Positions 1 to 25,648 of a DNA stretch of 64,000 nucleotides are shown here, in pieces. Both the position numbers and the translations under genes were made by a program. The notes beneath the pieces were generated by a model, which searched no databases, was not told where the DNA came from, and worked only from the letters and a program-made list of their open reading frames with translations. This DNA comes from Callipepla californica brunnescens (taxonomy: Eukaryota; Chordata; Aves; Galliformes; Odontophoridae). The stretch is taken from contig JALIRH010000045.1 in assembly GCA_023055505.1 (NCBI GenBank), forward strand, positions 558,001 through 622,000. The letters run 5' to 3'. How positions within the stretch are numbered: position 1 is the first letter of the stretch; each line of letters opens with the position of its first letter.

Positions 1-295
1 CTGTCAGCTCCCTCAGCATCCGCAGGTGGACCCCATCCAGCCCCACAGACCTGTGGCAGTCCACGTGGAGAAGCAGGTCTCTAACTAATGCTTCCTGAAT
101 CGTGGGGGGGGCTTATTCCACTCCCCATCCCAGCCTTACAGCAGGTAGGGCACCCCAAGGAAAGTTGGTCTGGCTACTAAAGACAAATGTAAAGAAGGCA
201 CTGAGAACCTTTTCCTTATCTTCAGTGGTCACATTTCCTTCCACATCCAGTAAAGGGCAGAGATTCTCCTTAGTATCACACTGATACTGTTGCTT
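1..295 (-). mobile_element. CR1 LINE fragment, ORF2 linker/RT start
   Basis: On the minus strand this reads as a decayed piece of the CR1 reverse-transcriptase ORF. Recognisable stretches are like ENLxPLLDVxGNVTTEDKEK (about 200-270) and VGLDGVHLRMLREL near the window edge, which correspond to the segment just before and at the start of the RT domain. Frames are interrupted by stops and indels, so it is dead. The element continues off the left edge of the window. Identification rests on remembered CR1 protein sequence, not on a repeat search. Confidence 0.7.
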
Positions 296-1660
296 TTTTA
301 ACTACCAAGGTTTGAGGATGCTGTTCCTGTAACAGATCAATCACAGATGACAAGGTCAGACATCCCACGCCAACACAGAGTGTTGGCTGACAATTTTATT
401 CCAAATAATCCATCATGGATTTCTGTGGAGAAGCCCTGTAAGAAGCAGCACTTCAATACAGACATTGCAACGTAGTTTTCCCCTGCTCCCCTAAAGCACT
501 GCAAAAAAACTATTTCTTTGGAAGCACTATAAAAATGTAAGTGATAGTAGAATAATGACTGCAGAATAGAATAATAAACTGCAAGAAAGAACTAAGTTGA
601 CAAATATTTTCATAGTTGCCTGATGACACCAGTATCTATGAAGAATGATTCCGTATGTTAGCTGACAGGAGGAGAAATTAGCATGTACAGCTTTAGAGCA
701 AAAGCATAAAATCCAAACTCAGCCTCACAAAGTGTCCAACCTAAAACTGCCCTCCGATGCACTGCAAGGTGCACAGCAGAGCGTGCATCAGCACACAGCT
801 CTGTAATGTGCGGGACCTGTCCCTCGCTGCAATTCCTACAGCTCTGCATTCAATTGATTCGACAGCTGATTTCAACAGGTATCTGCAATGCATCTCCTGC
901 TTGGGACAGTGGCACTTCTGGAGGGGTCACAGTACAGCTCTGCGAGGCAGACCAACATCTGCTATTAACAGAGCGAAAACAAAATCGTTTCCAACCACAG
1001 ATTTGAGAAGCAAATAGGGCAGTGCCTCCCAGCCCCGTGCTGCTGGGAGCAGCACCTCATGCCTAACTGCTGTCCCTGAATCCCAAACAGCACACAGATA
1101 AACGATGGTGGGGTTATACAAGTTGCAGCTGTTGCATAACTGCAGCCACACAGCTCTGCTTTGCTCCCTGCACCACTTCTCCATGCAGTGCTCCAATCTG
1201 GTGCAGTACCAGCAGAAACACAGTGCAGGACCAACAGCTTGATGCAGGCTGGAACAGAGCAGAGAAACCTCTGCATGTGCCACCTGCAGCCACTGCGGCT
1301 CTCTCTATGCATTCTCCAGGTTTCAGCATCTTTAAATAGCATTAAACAGGGGAGAGCATCAGTGTTCCAGCATCAGGCTCACCTGTTGTAACGGGGATAT
1401 CACACACCTCCACCCTCACACCCACTACTCCTTATTTATACAGACCAGAAACCAATGTGACACCGAACCGTGTGCTGTTGGTTGCTCACCTGACCTCTGC
1501 ATCATTCTCCTGCTGCCATCCCACGTTCCTTTACACGTTAAGGCCTTTCTACTGATATTAGCTAAGCAGTCACCAAGAGGATTGTTTTATTATATTTGTT
1601 TTAGGAAGCACACAATAAAACCACTGCACAGTCCCTAAGGTGTGTTTTAATATGACATAA
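296..1660. other. Non-coding stretch, nothing recognised
   Basis: Short open frames occur on both strands but none shows a recognisable domain, splice context or codon pattern. If the minus-strand promoter near 2331 is real, this is likely first-intron sequence of that gene. Confidence 0.5.
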
Positions 1661-1669
1661 CCTGAACCC

Positions 1670-1935
1670 ACGTTTACTCTCAGTGCCCACAGGGCTGAGC
1701 AGGAACCCCACAGATCTGCCCCATATACCAGCAGGGCTTCAGAGAACCCTACAAAACTACCCTGCACCCCACTGCTGAGAACCACACAAACCTGCCCCAT
1801 ATCTCATCTTAGGGAACCCTACAACCTGCCCCACATTCCAGCCCAAGGACCCCCAAAGACCTGCCCCACACCCCAGCTCAGGGATGCCCACAGACCTGCC
1901 CCACACCCCACGAGGGCCGCGGGGAACCCCAAATC
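1670..1935. repeat. Minisatellite, ~35-45 bp unit
   Basis: Imperfect tandem units built from the phrases AACCCTACAACCTGCCCCA and AGACCTGCCCCACACCCCA. Units diverge strongly from each other. The same unit family reappears at about 2740-2890, on the other side of the CpG promoter. No protein-coding signal. Confidence 0.7.
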
Positions 1936-2319
1936 CGGCCCCACAACTACAGAGGGGAAGGTCCCCCACAGCACCCTTAGAGGACCCTAAAATCCCTATA
2001 ACCCAAAAGGAGCCCCCCAGCACCCTACACCTCACTCCGCACCCTGCAGGGGAAGGGCTCACAGTACTCCTCGAGGACCATACAGGGACAGGAGCCCCCA
2101 CAGAACCTCAGAGGACCCCAAATCTCCATTCCCCAAAACTAAAGTGGGACCACCACAGCACCCTTCGGGTACCCCACAACGCTTCAGGCTGTGAGAACCC
2201 ACCCCAACGCCTAACTTGGGGTAGAAGGACGGGACAGAGCCGGAGACAATAGGGTGAAGCATCCCACAACGAGACAGGAGGACAGGAAACAGCCATCCCA
2301 CTCCCCCCGCCTCACTTAC

Positions 2320-2331
2320 CCGCCCCGCCAT
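2320..2331 (-). CDS. Putative minus-strand first coding exon (MAGR|), partial gene
   Basis: On the minus strand, ATG GCG GGG CGG is followed directly by a strong donor, GTAAGTGAGG, giving a four-codon exon M-A-G-R ending in phase 0. The context AAGATGGCGG is also the YY1 motif often found at vertebrate housekeeping start codons. No downstream exon is visible before the left edge, so the gene would have a first intron of more than 2.3 kb. In human the gene upstream of MEIOC and FZD2 is GPATCH8, which is on the opposite strand to MEIOC and whose protein, as I recall, begins MADRF. That makes GPATCH8 a candidate, but this is inference from synteny and four residues only. Confidence 0.35.
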
Positions 2332-2480
2332 CTTGTCGCCTCACACCGCAGCGCAGAGCCATGGGGCGGTGCTGCGCATGCGCAGAGAGGGGCGGAACGG
2401 ACGGAATCCGAGCGGCTGAGGGTTCGAGGCTGACCTCGGCTGCGTGCGGTGTGGGGTCGAGCGTGGGGTCGGGGATTTCA
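2332..2480 (-). promoter_or_regulatory. CpG-rich promoter with NRF1 palindrome
   Basis: GC- and CpG-rich, TATA-less sequence upstream of the MAGR start on the minus strand. It holds TGCGCATGCGCA at about 2373-2384, a perfect NRF1 site, and a GGGGCGG Sp1-type box. It sits between two blocks of minisatellite. Direction is inferred only from the ATG plus donor on the minus strand; plus-strand initiation cannot be excluded. Confidence 0.5.
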
Positions 2481-2499
2481 TTTCACAGAGCGCATATTG

Positions 2500-2895
2500 G
2501 GTTCCAGACCCTCATTTTCAGAGCCCAGAGCCTCTACCTGGGAACTAAAAGCACTGTTTTCTCAGCTGCTCCCTATTTTCTCAGGCCTGGAGTCTTATTT
2601 TAGGGCCCAAAGTGTTACTCTTATGGCACAAAGCCTCCTCTTGGGTGTCCATGGCATTCTCTGACAGGATGACCTTCATCTTATGGTCCAAGGCCTGAAT
2701 TTTAGAACCCAAAGTCTCCTTTGGCCGCCAGGGAACCGACAAACCCAGCCCCACATCTCACCTGAATTAACCTACAGCCTGCCCCATTTCCCACCTCAAG
2801 GAACCCTACAACCTGCCCTATATCCCACCTCAAGGAACCCCACAGACCAGCCCCACATTCCACCTCAGAGAACCCTTCAACCTGCCCCAAACAGC
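2500..2895. repeat. Degenerate tandem repeats flanking the promoter
   Basis: From about 2515 to 2715, loose ~35-bp repeats of the type TTTTAGAACCCAAAGTCTCC. From about 2740 to 2890, cleaner units such as AAGGAACCCTACAACCTGCC, related to the array at 1670-1935. Purely repetitive; open frames here are artefacts. Confidence 0.6.
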
Positions 2896-3006
2896 CAAGT
2901 ATCACAGGCCCCTTCCTTCAGGACCCGCTTTTTAGAGGCTTTTTATGATGGTGTAACTGTGTCAGCATACAAGGGAAGAGCCCCTGATGGTATCTGTCTT
3001 GGAATT

Positions 3007-3490
3007 CAGCAACACAGAATCACTGAATCACAGAACAGCTTAGGATGGATGGGACCTTAAAGACCACCCAGTTCCAACCCCAATGCCATGTGTAGGGCTG
3101 CCACCCACCACCAGATCAGGCTGCCCTGAGCCCTATCCAACCTGGCCATGAATGTCACCACAAAGCATCCACTACACCCCCAGTCCTCTATAGGGCTACT
3201 CTCAATGAGTTTCTCTCCAGCCTATACTCCTATCTGGGTTTGTCCCAACCCAGCACCCTGTGTTTGGCCTTGTTAAACCTCATGAGGGTCTCCTGTGCCC
3301 ACTTTTTGAGCCTGTCCATGTCCCCTTGGATGGCAGCTTGGTGCCATGTTGGGGCAGCTCCTGAAGGATGGGCCCTATGGTGTAGAGCTGTGTTGCAGCA
3401 CTGGCTGGTGAAGGTATTGTATGGGCTCAGCTTAGAGACCTCTCACGTCTCTGTGCGCCTGGACAAAGTATTTTTAAACAGCTTTCACTG
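3007..3490 (-). mobile_element. CR1 LINE 3' fragment
   Basis: Starts with ACAGAATCACTGAATCACAG, the reverse complement of the CR1 3' terminal repeat of ATTCTATGA type. It continues through the usual reverse-complement consensus (GGATGGGACCTTAAAGACCA, then text about 3100-3330). This is a 5'-truncated minus-strand copy. Confidence 0.8.
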
Positions 3491-3544
3491 AGTTCAGTGT
3501 GGAATAAAAAGGACTTTAATCTATCATATTGCTTGGGACCCTCG

Positions 3545-3985
3545 TGACAGGAAAGACACTGAGGGCCAGAGAAGGGCAATGGAGCTGTGAAGGGTCTGGA
3601 GCACAGTGTGGAGCAGCTGTGGGAACTGGGATGGGTCAGTCTGGGGAAGAAGAGGCTCAGGGTCAGCTCTCTACAACGCCCTGACAGGAGGTTGTGCTGA
3701 GGTGGGACTGGCCTCTGCTCCAGGTAACAGTCACAGGTTGAGAGGTAACAGCCCTAAGTTGCCCAGGGAAGTTCAGGTTGGGTATCAGGAAATAATAATT
3801 CTTGGAAGGAGTGGTGGAGTACTGGCACAGGGATGTGGAGTCACCATCCCTGGAGGTATTCAAGAACCGTGGAGATGTAGCACCTGCAGACAGTGGGCAC
3901 GGGTAGGCATGCTGGGCATATGTTGGGGATCTTAGTGGTCTTTTCCAACCTTAACGATTCTATTAATTCTATGAGGCAGTGCATC
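3545..3985 (+). mobile_element. CR1 LINE 3' fragment
   Basis: Plus-orientation CR1 tail: GGCAATGGAGCTGTGAAGGG at about 3577, the GAAGAAGAGGCTCAGG stretch, then a terminus TTTTCCAACCTTAACGATTC followed by ATTCTATGA near 3975. It lies tail-away next to the minus-strand copy, so the two CR1s are in opposite orientation about 60 bp apart. Confidence 0.8.
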
Positions 3986-5220
3986 AAGTAGCAGCAGATA
4001 TGACTTTCAGTGGAGTGCTGTGTCATTCTCCAGTTGCACACCCAATTATTTGAAGTAGTCTTCTATTCAAACATACTATGCTAATGGCACTTTATCATGC
4101 TTTGGTTTGTCTACAAATTACAGGTGTATGCAGATCTGAGCTGCTATCCCAGTTTCCTAAAGCATGCCAAGCCCTGGAGTTAAGCTCATTCTTTGGTAGG
4201 TAGGCCTTGGGGCATGTTAGACCAATTGCTCAGCCTTCCCTTGGAACATGGCCATATTCTGCCCATGCAGGTTCTGTTTCCCTGTGGTCTGCTCCCACTG
4301 ACTCTTTGCAGCCAGACTTCTGGACGTGGATTTTATGGGGACCAGCTCCTGGGATTTGGTTGAAGCAATGCTTTGCTCTTTAGAATAGATCATATTGGAT
4401 AGACTGTCTCACCCAGAGTGATGAAAAGCACTGCATCCCCCAGTGTAATGTTCTGCGGGAGAATGAAAATTCCAATTGTGGTCTTCTGTCTTGAATTTGC
4501 TTTGAAGGAGGAAGGCAGCAAGTGATTGAACTCCAAAGCAAGGTTTGATACTGTCTCCAAAGCTGCCCTCAATGGCCTGGAAATCAATTCTGGGCACGAG
4601 TTGTGGTGCATTAGCAACCTGTTATATCAAATTCCTGAGTGGGGCTTTGACAACATCATAAAATATTAATACTGATTTAACTGCCTTGAACAGGTAGCAG
4701 ATCAGTTGTAACATGGCAAGGCATGCAGAGCTCCTGCAAAATGGAAGTCCCCTCAGGAGGATGCTTTTTGCACGAGTTCAGTACCATGCTCTGCACCCCA
4801 GCAATGAACTCTGCCCAAACAGCACAATTAGGAGAAACTTTCTCACCACTGTGAGCTTCCCAAAGCACTCTGTCCTCTGTCCTTAAAAAGTCTCTTCCAG
4901 AAACAAGCACAAGAAATATGACCTCTGCATCTGTAGGGTAGCAGTCCTGCTATGGACCGTTCAACAACTCACACCCAACCCACAGTACATTTCTATAACA
5001 CCGAAGACCCCAGCTGAAGACCAGGCTGCCAGACAGGCTTTCATTTTCAACAGCTCTTCCTACCTAAACTGAATGTGTTTATGGCTCCTGATAAATGGTT
5101 TCTCAGAGTGTGCAGCTCATTTTAATGAACTTGATAGGGAATTTGAAGTCTCAAAGACACAAAGTGCTAGTTAAATTGTGTAAAATCCAATTGCTGGGAG
5201 ATAAAATCTACTGAGTCAGA
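3986..5220. other. Intergenic, nothing recognised
   Basis: No conserved coding exon, RNA gene or clear repeat seen on either strand. Base composition is moderate, unlike the GC-rich blocks that follow. Confidence 0.5.
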
Positions 5221-5221
5221 C

Positions 5222-6314
5222 TCAGCCCACCTTCAGTTTGCTGATGATACAAAGCTGGGAGGAATGGTTGAGACACCAGAAGGCTGTGCTGCCATACATC
5301 AGGATCTGGAGGGCTGGGCAGAGAGGAAACTGATGGGGTTCAACAGGAGGAAGTGCAGAATCCTGAACCTGGAGAGGAACAACTGCAGCATCAGTACAGG
5401 TGGATGGTTGAGCTGCTGGAGTGGAAATTTGCAAAGAACCTGGGAGTTCTGGTGTCCAGTGGCTGGCCATGAGCCAGCAGCATGCCCTTGTGCCCAAGAA
5501 AGCAAAGGGAACAGTGGGGTGCACTGCACAGGGCATGGCCAGCACTCACACTTGCTTAACAAAAGCAAGTGTAGAGTCTTGCACCTAGGGAGGAATAATT
5601 GCACGCACCAGTACAGGCCGGGGGATGAGCTGCTGGAGAGGAGCTCTGCACAGAGGGACCTGGGTGTCCTGGTGGACGACAGGTTGACCATGAGCAGTGT
5701 GCCCTCGTGGCCAAGAGGGCCAATGGCATCCTGGGGTGCATTAAAAAGAGCGTGGCCAGCAGGTCAAGGGAGGTGATCCTCCCCCTCTGCTCTGCCCTGG
5801 GGAGGCCTCATCTGGAGTACTGTGTCCAGTTCTGGCCTCCCCAGTATAAAAAAGACGGGGATCTCTTGGAAAGAGTCCAGTGGAGGGCCAAAAAGATGGG
5901 GAAGGGCCTGGAGGATCTCCCCTATGAAGAAAGGCGGAGTGAACTGGGTCTGTTTAGCCTCGAGAAAAGAAGACTGAGAGGGGACCTGACCCAGGTTTAT
6001 AAATATCTGAGGTGTGGGGGACAAAGTGTCGAGGCCAGACTCTTTTCAGCAGTGTGTGGAGACAGGACAAGGGGGAACGGACCGAAACTGCAGCACAGGA
6101 GGTTCTGCACGAGTGTGCGCAAGAACTTCTTTACGGTGAGGGTGATGAAGCACTGGCACAGGCTGCCCAGGGGGGTTGTGGAATCTCCTTCTCTGGAGAT
6201 ATTCAGGACCCGCCTGGATGCCTACCTGTGCAACCGGGTGTAGGAAACTGCTTTGGCAGGGGGGTTGGCCTCAATGATCTCTTGAGGTCCCTTCCAACCA
6301 CTATGATTCTATGA
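5222..6314 (+). mobile_element. CR1 LINE with RT remnant, two fused pieces
   Basis: Begins inside the RT domain: TTT GCT GAT GAT at 5237-5248 encodes the catalytic FADD motif, followed by [12 protein letters not shown] and [13 protein letters not shown]. At about 5555 the text jumps back: the segment meaning 'KCRxLxLxRNN' occurs at 5345-5380 and again at 5567-5600, so two overlapping CR1 pieces are joined head to tail. The second runs through the C-terminal ORF (open frame about 5707-6243) to the terminus CCACTATGATTCTATGAG at about 6298-6315. ORF2 is broken by stops and frameshifts. Confidence 0.85.
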
Positions 6315-6840
6315 GAGGTGATCCTCCCCCTCTGCTCTGCACTGGGGGCCATACCTGGAGTACTGCATTCTGGGCTCCTCAGTTCAAAACAGACAGGAGA
6401 CTTCTAGAAAGAGTCCAGCAGAGGCCACAAAGATGATAACGGCCCTGGAGCACCTCCCGTAAGAGGAAAGGCTGAGAGACCTGGGACTGTTCAGTCTTAG
6501 AGAAGGCTGAGATGAAATCTCATCACTGTTTAAAAAATCAAAAGTGTGGGTGTCAAGTCGACGAGGACAGACTCTTCTCAGTGGCATGCAGCGACAGAAC
6601 AGGGTGCAACAGGAAGAAAATGGAACACATTAACACAAAAGAAATTCTTTACTCAGAGAGGGTGACAGCACTGGAACAGGCTGCCCAAAGAGGCAGCCTA
6701 TGGAGTATCCTCCTCTGGAGATAGTCAAAACATGTCTGTACACCCTCCTGTGTGACCCACTGTAGGCAACTTACTTCAGCACAGGGAGTGGACTCAATGA
6801 TCTCTATTTACCCCTTCCAAGGCCTGTAGTTCTCTTCAGA
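6315..6840 (+). mobile_element. CR1 LINE 3' fragment
   Basis: Starts immediately after the previous CR1 terminus with AGGTGATCCTCCCCCTCTGC, a phrase also present in the previous copy at about 5770. It runs to a worn CR1 end near 6835. Divergence is higher than in the neighbouring copy. Same orientation, so it forms a tandem CR1 cluster. Confidence 0.75.
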
Positions 6841-7047
6841 TTCGAGACCCAAGAGAAGCACACTCTGCCTGATCCTCTGCCCCAGCAGCACAGTCTCCCT
6901 GCTTAACAGGGCCTCATGGAGCTCTAGACAGGATACCAGAAATCTTTAACAATTCAGTCTTCAAAGCATAGACCTCCTGATGCTCCAGACAGGTGAGAAT
7001 AGACACCTTAGTGCAGACACCACAGAGAAGTGCCAATGAGCATCTAT

Positions 7048-7445
7048 CACAGTCACAGAACGGCCCGGGTTGGAAGGGATCACAAGGATCATGAATCCCC
7101 AATCCTCTGCCACAGGCAGGGCCACCAACCTCCCCATTTCACACCAGACCAGGTCACCCAGGGCCCCATCCAATCTGGCCTTGAACACCTGAAGAGACAG
7201 GGAGTTCACAACCTCTCTGGGCAGCCCGTTCCAGCCCCTTGCTGCTCTCAGAGTAAAGAACATCCCCCGACACCCGAGCTAAATCTCCTTCAACTTAAAA
7301 CCATTTCTCCTCGTCCTGCTGATCCCTGCCCTTTCAAAGAGCTGACTCCCCTCCTGTTTACAGGCTCCTTTAGGTACTGAAAGGCTGCAGTGAGGTCACC
7401 CCGCAGCCTCCATTTTCCCCAGGCTGGACAAGCCGAGAAGCAGAG
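7048..7445 (-). mobile_element. CR1 LINE 3' fragment
   Basis: Reverse-complement CR1 tail: CACAGTCACAGAACGGCCCG, GGTTGGAAGGGATCACAAGG, then the consensus through CAGGCTGGACAAGCCGAGAA near 7420. 5'-truncated. Confidence 0.8.
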
Positions 7446-7698
7446 AACAACATTACATTTAACGCGCGCAGATAGGTGGGACCTTTGTTGGCGTTACATG
7501 ACTGACCCTACTTTAACCATATGTAACAAGGGTGCTTTAGCTCTGCTTTGCAGGGATCCCCACGCACGCAGCACTGCACTAACACGGTGTGGCTTTCTAA
7601 ACTATCGTTTCCTCCATGGCCAGCACAGCTCAGCATGGCTCCCTGCGAGGAGCTGCGGCTGCCTCAGCTCCGGGCACAACGCGCTGTGGGGCCCCAGC

Positions 7699-7768
7699 AC
7701 TGCCCACTGCCCACTGCCCACTGCCCACTGCCCACTGCCCACTGCCCACTGCCCACTGCCCACTGCCC
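7699..7768. repeat. (ACTGCCC)10 heptamer array
   Basis: Ten uninterrupted copies of ACTGCCC in 70 bp, ending about 410 bp before the MEIOC ATG and just upstream of its CCAAT-box cluster. Perfect copies imply recent expansion or active slippage, so length is probably polymorphic. Confidence 0.95.
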
Positions 7769-7839
7769 GGCCCGGCCTCTGCAGCCCGGTCACAACCGGA
7801 CGGCACCGAGGCGTCCCGTTATCTCGGGGCGAACAACGG

Positions 7840-8181
7840 CGATACGCTCGCTGATTGGCCGCCCGATAGCTGATGGGGCGGGCCGAATGCCAGCGTGAAT
7901 TCTCATTGGCTACACTTTTACGAGCCAAGACCAATAGAAATAAAGCGCAGTCACCATGAGATTAGCGACCGTTCCCCTCGAGCCGCGTGGAAAAGAAAGG
8001 CGGTCATGTGGCGCGGGGAGGTGTGAGGAGCACGCCTGCTTCTCATTGGTCGGTTCGCTGAGGAGCCGGCCAATCCCGTCGCGCGCGCGGGGCGGGGCGG
8101 GCGGTTGTCCTTCTCTGAGGTAACGTCGCCTCAGAACCGTTGGGGCGGTGGCCGCCGTGACAGCCGCGTCCTGCGGGCGGC
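7840..8181 (+). promoter_or_regulatory. MEIOC CpG promoter with five CCAAT boxes
   Basis: CpG-rich region directly upstream of the MEIOC start. It contains CCAAT boxes in both orientations: ATTGG at 7854-7858, 7905-7909 and 8045-8049, and CCAAT at 7931-7935 and 8070-8074. GGGGCGGGGCGG Sp1-type boxes lie near 8089-8100. No TATA box at a sensible distance. NF-Y binding is inferred from the motifs. No divergent gene was recognised on the minus strand. Confidence 0.7.
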
Positions 8182-23598
<15,417 letters not shown>

Positions 23599-24910
23599 AG
23601 AGGTAGCGGTGTTAATTCTAATGATTTGTGAAGTTCGAACTGCTGGTACTCATATTTAAAGCTGTATTTTGATGAGGAGTTTTCTTAAAGGGCTCTCCGT
23701 TTCTATGTGAACTGCTGGAATTACAGACAAGAGCACAATGCTGTAAAGCCGAACTGCTGAATGGTAGCTTAATAACCACACTAACTAAGCAGCCAACGCG
23801 TTGTTCAGCGTCTCCACGTGAGCCCTGCCATAAAATTCTTCTGTTAAGTTTGTTTAGTTTTGCTTTAGCAAATGGGTTTTAAAATAACGGGTCTCCAAGA
23901 CTGTAGTCTGCTATGGTGTCCAGACAGTATCAGACAAATCGTGATGTAGAAGTGCTTTATCAAACCAATACCTGTAAACAGGAGGAAGAATGCTAAAAAT
24001 ACTCAATATTCATGTAAAATTAAATATCTAAAATATTAGTATTTATGAATTGGAGATTTTGGAATCCATGTTTGTGAAAGGAAACGCACCAGACTTCACT
24101 AAATTAAATGACAAAATTGCTCTCACAATTTAGTAAATGTATTAAAATTATTTGGGCATGCCCTCAGGAGAAGAACCTGTTTTAAAGTACTGAAACAGAA
24201 TCAAAATGTGACGTGCACGCAGTATTAACCTCTAAAAAAGCTGTGCAGCAGCTGAAATGATGAGCACTGTTCTTAATGCTTTCACTTTAAAGCTTCAGAT
24301 TGAAGGTAGGCATCACAATGTCTGAAATCTGTGGGTTTTTAGAGTTACTCTTTCACTGGTTTGGTTTGTGATTTGATTGTCCTCTTTTAGATATCTTAGT
24401 TTTCATCTCTATTTTTGGCAGCTCTTAATGCTCGGTGCTTATCTGCACATCTTATCTCAATCTCTGTACGGAGTATAAATAATCTATTCACTGATAGAAC
24501 CTGTTGGTATTACGTGACTTAGCAAATGAGGGGTTTTGGCACTTGCAGCATCGCGTTTATAACGTGTGAATTAAGCTTTCTCAGTTATCCTTGCCTGGGT
24601 GCAGATGTTTGAAATGCAGTCTGTGTTCTTCCTACGGGTGGGAATCCTGCCACGCACCAGGTGCACTCACTGCAGAAACTGTCATTAGGGGTTATGAAAG
24701 AAACGCTGGAGGAGAATGTGGGAGGAAGGAACCGCTCTGATCACAGCTGTGGCCAGAAGCACCGCCAGGGGGAAGGTTTGGGGCAGGATAACGCAGGTTT
24801 CACACCACAGGTCACTGTGTTCACATTTGTTAACTAGGACGTATTGGTGTTAAAAACAAATTTAGTCTGTCTAGTAAGAAATAAATTAGCTTTCGTTGAA
24901 GAAAATTTGT
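23599..24910 (+). other. MEIOC 3'UTR (inferred)
   Basis: AT-rich, stop-dense sequence after the MEIOC stop codon. The best polyadenylation signal is AATAAA at 24880-24885, followed by T-rich sequence. ATTAAA motifs near 24017 and 24099 could give shorter ends. Confidence 0.55.
24880..24885 (+). terminator. Candidate MEIOC poly(A) signal
   Basis: AATAAA followed within 30-50 bases by T-rich sequence (TTGTTCTGCGTTTTTCTTC). It is the first canonical plus-strand hexamer with a good downstream element that I noticed after the stop. Confidence 0.5.
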
Positions 24911-25648
24911 TCTGCGTTTTTCTTCACCGTCTCAGTTCCTGAAGCACGCTCCAGTAATGAGAGCTGCCATTTTCAGTCGGTTGCTGAAATAAGGGGCACG
25001 AAGCAGCGCTAACACTGATGTTACTCCTGATATTAATACAGGCAATGACTGTATGAAGTGACCGTGGCAAAACTGAATCAGTGCAGCAAAACCAAAGCGT
25101 ATCTTTTTAGTTAAAAGCTCTGCACTGTCACAGAGAGCTTGTGCCACGATTTCAGAGTCAGTAGATCTCATTGGAAATCTCAGGAGCGTCCTGCCCTCAG
25201 CAAAAGCTGCTTCACTCTCCTTGTCCTGGCACTATCAGGCACTTCCTACCAGAGACCCATGGGTCTGCACTCCTCACATTTCATCTGGCATCACTGATCC
25301 GTTCTCTGCATCACCATAAATTTATGAGCATTCGCTAACAGCGCTGCGGCTTCAAGGAAGCCCTGGAACAGCAGCATTAAGGGGCTGAAGCGGGCAGAGA
25401 GCCAGGGGAGAGCTTACGTTCAATAGCTCTGATTCATGTGGTTGTACACAGGACTTCACCACACTTTGTGTTTCTGGCCCCAGAATCCTGGGGCAGCACC
25501 GTTCCATTACTGCCCTGCAGGGCCAGGGGAAGAGGTGCGAGTGAGAGGAACAGCGGCGCTTCAGCCCTCTGAAATGCTGCTGCTGGGAAAAAGAAAGTGA
25601 GGGTGGGCCCTGTGGCCGTCACTGCCACCACAGACACACAGGAGCCCG
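24911..25648. other. Convergent intergenic spacer
   Basis: Between the inferred MEIOC and CCDC43 3' ends. No gene, RNA or repeat recognised. Confidence 0.5.

Noticed and set aside
965..1342. Overlapping minus-strand frames of 118-125 codons rich in Cys
   Set aside because: Three frames overlap, no domain or splice support; consistent with intronic or intergenic sequence.
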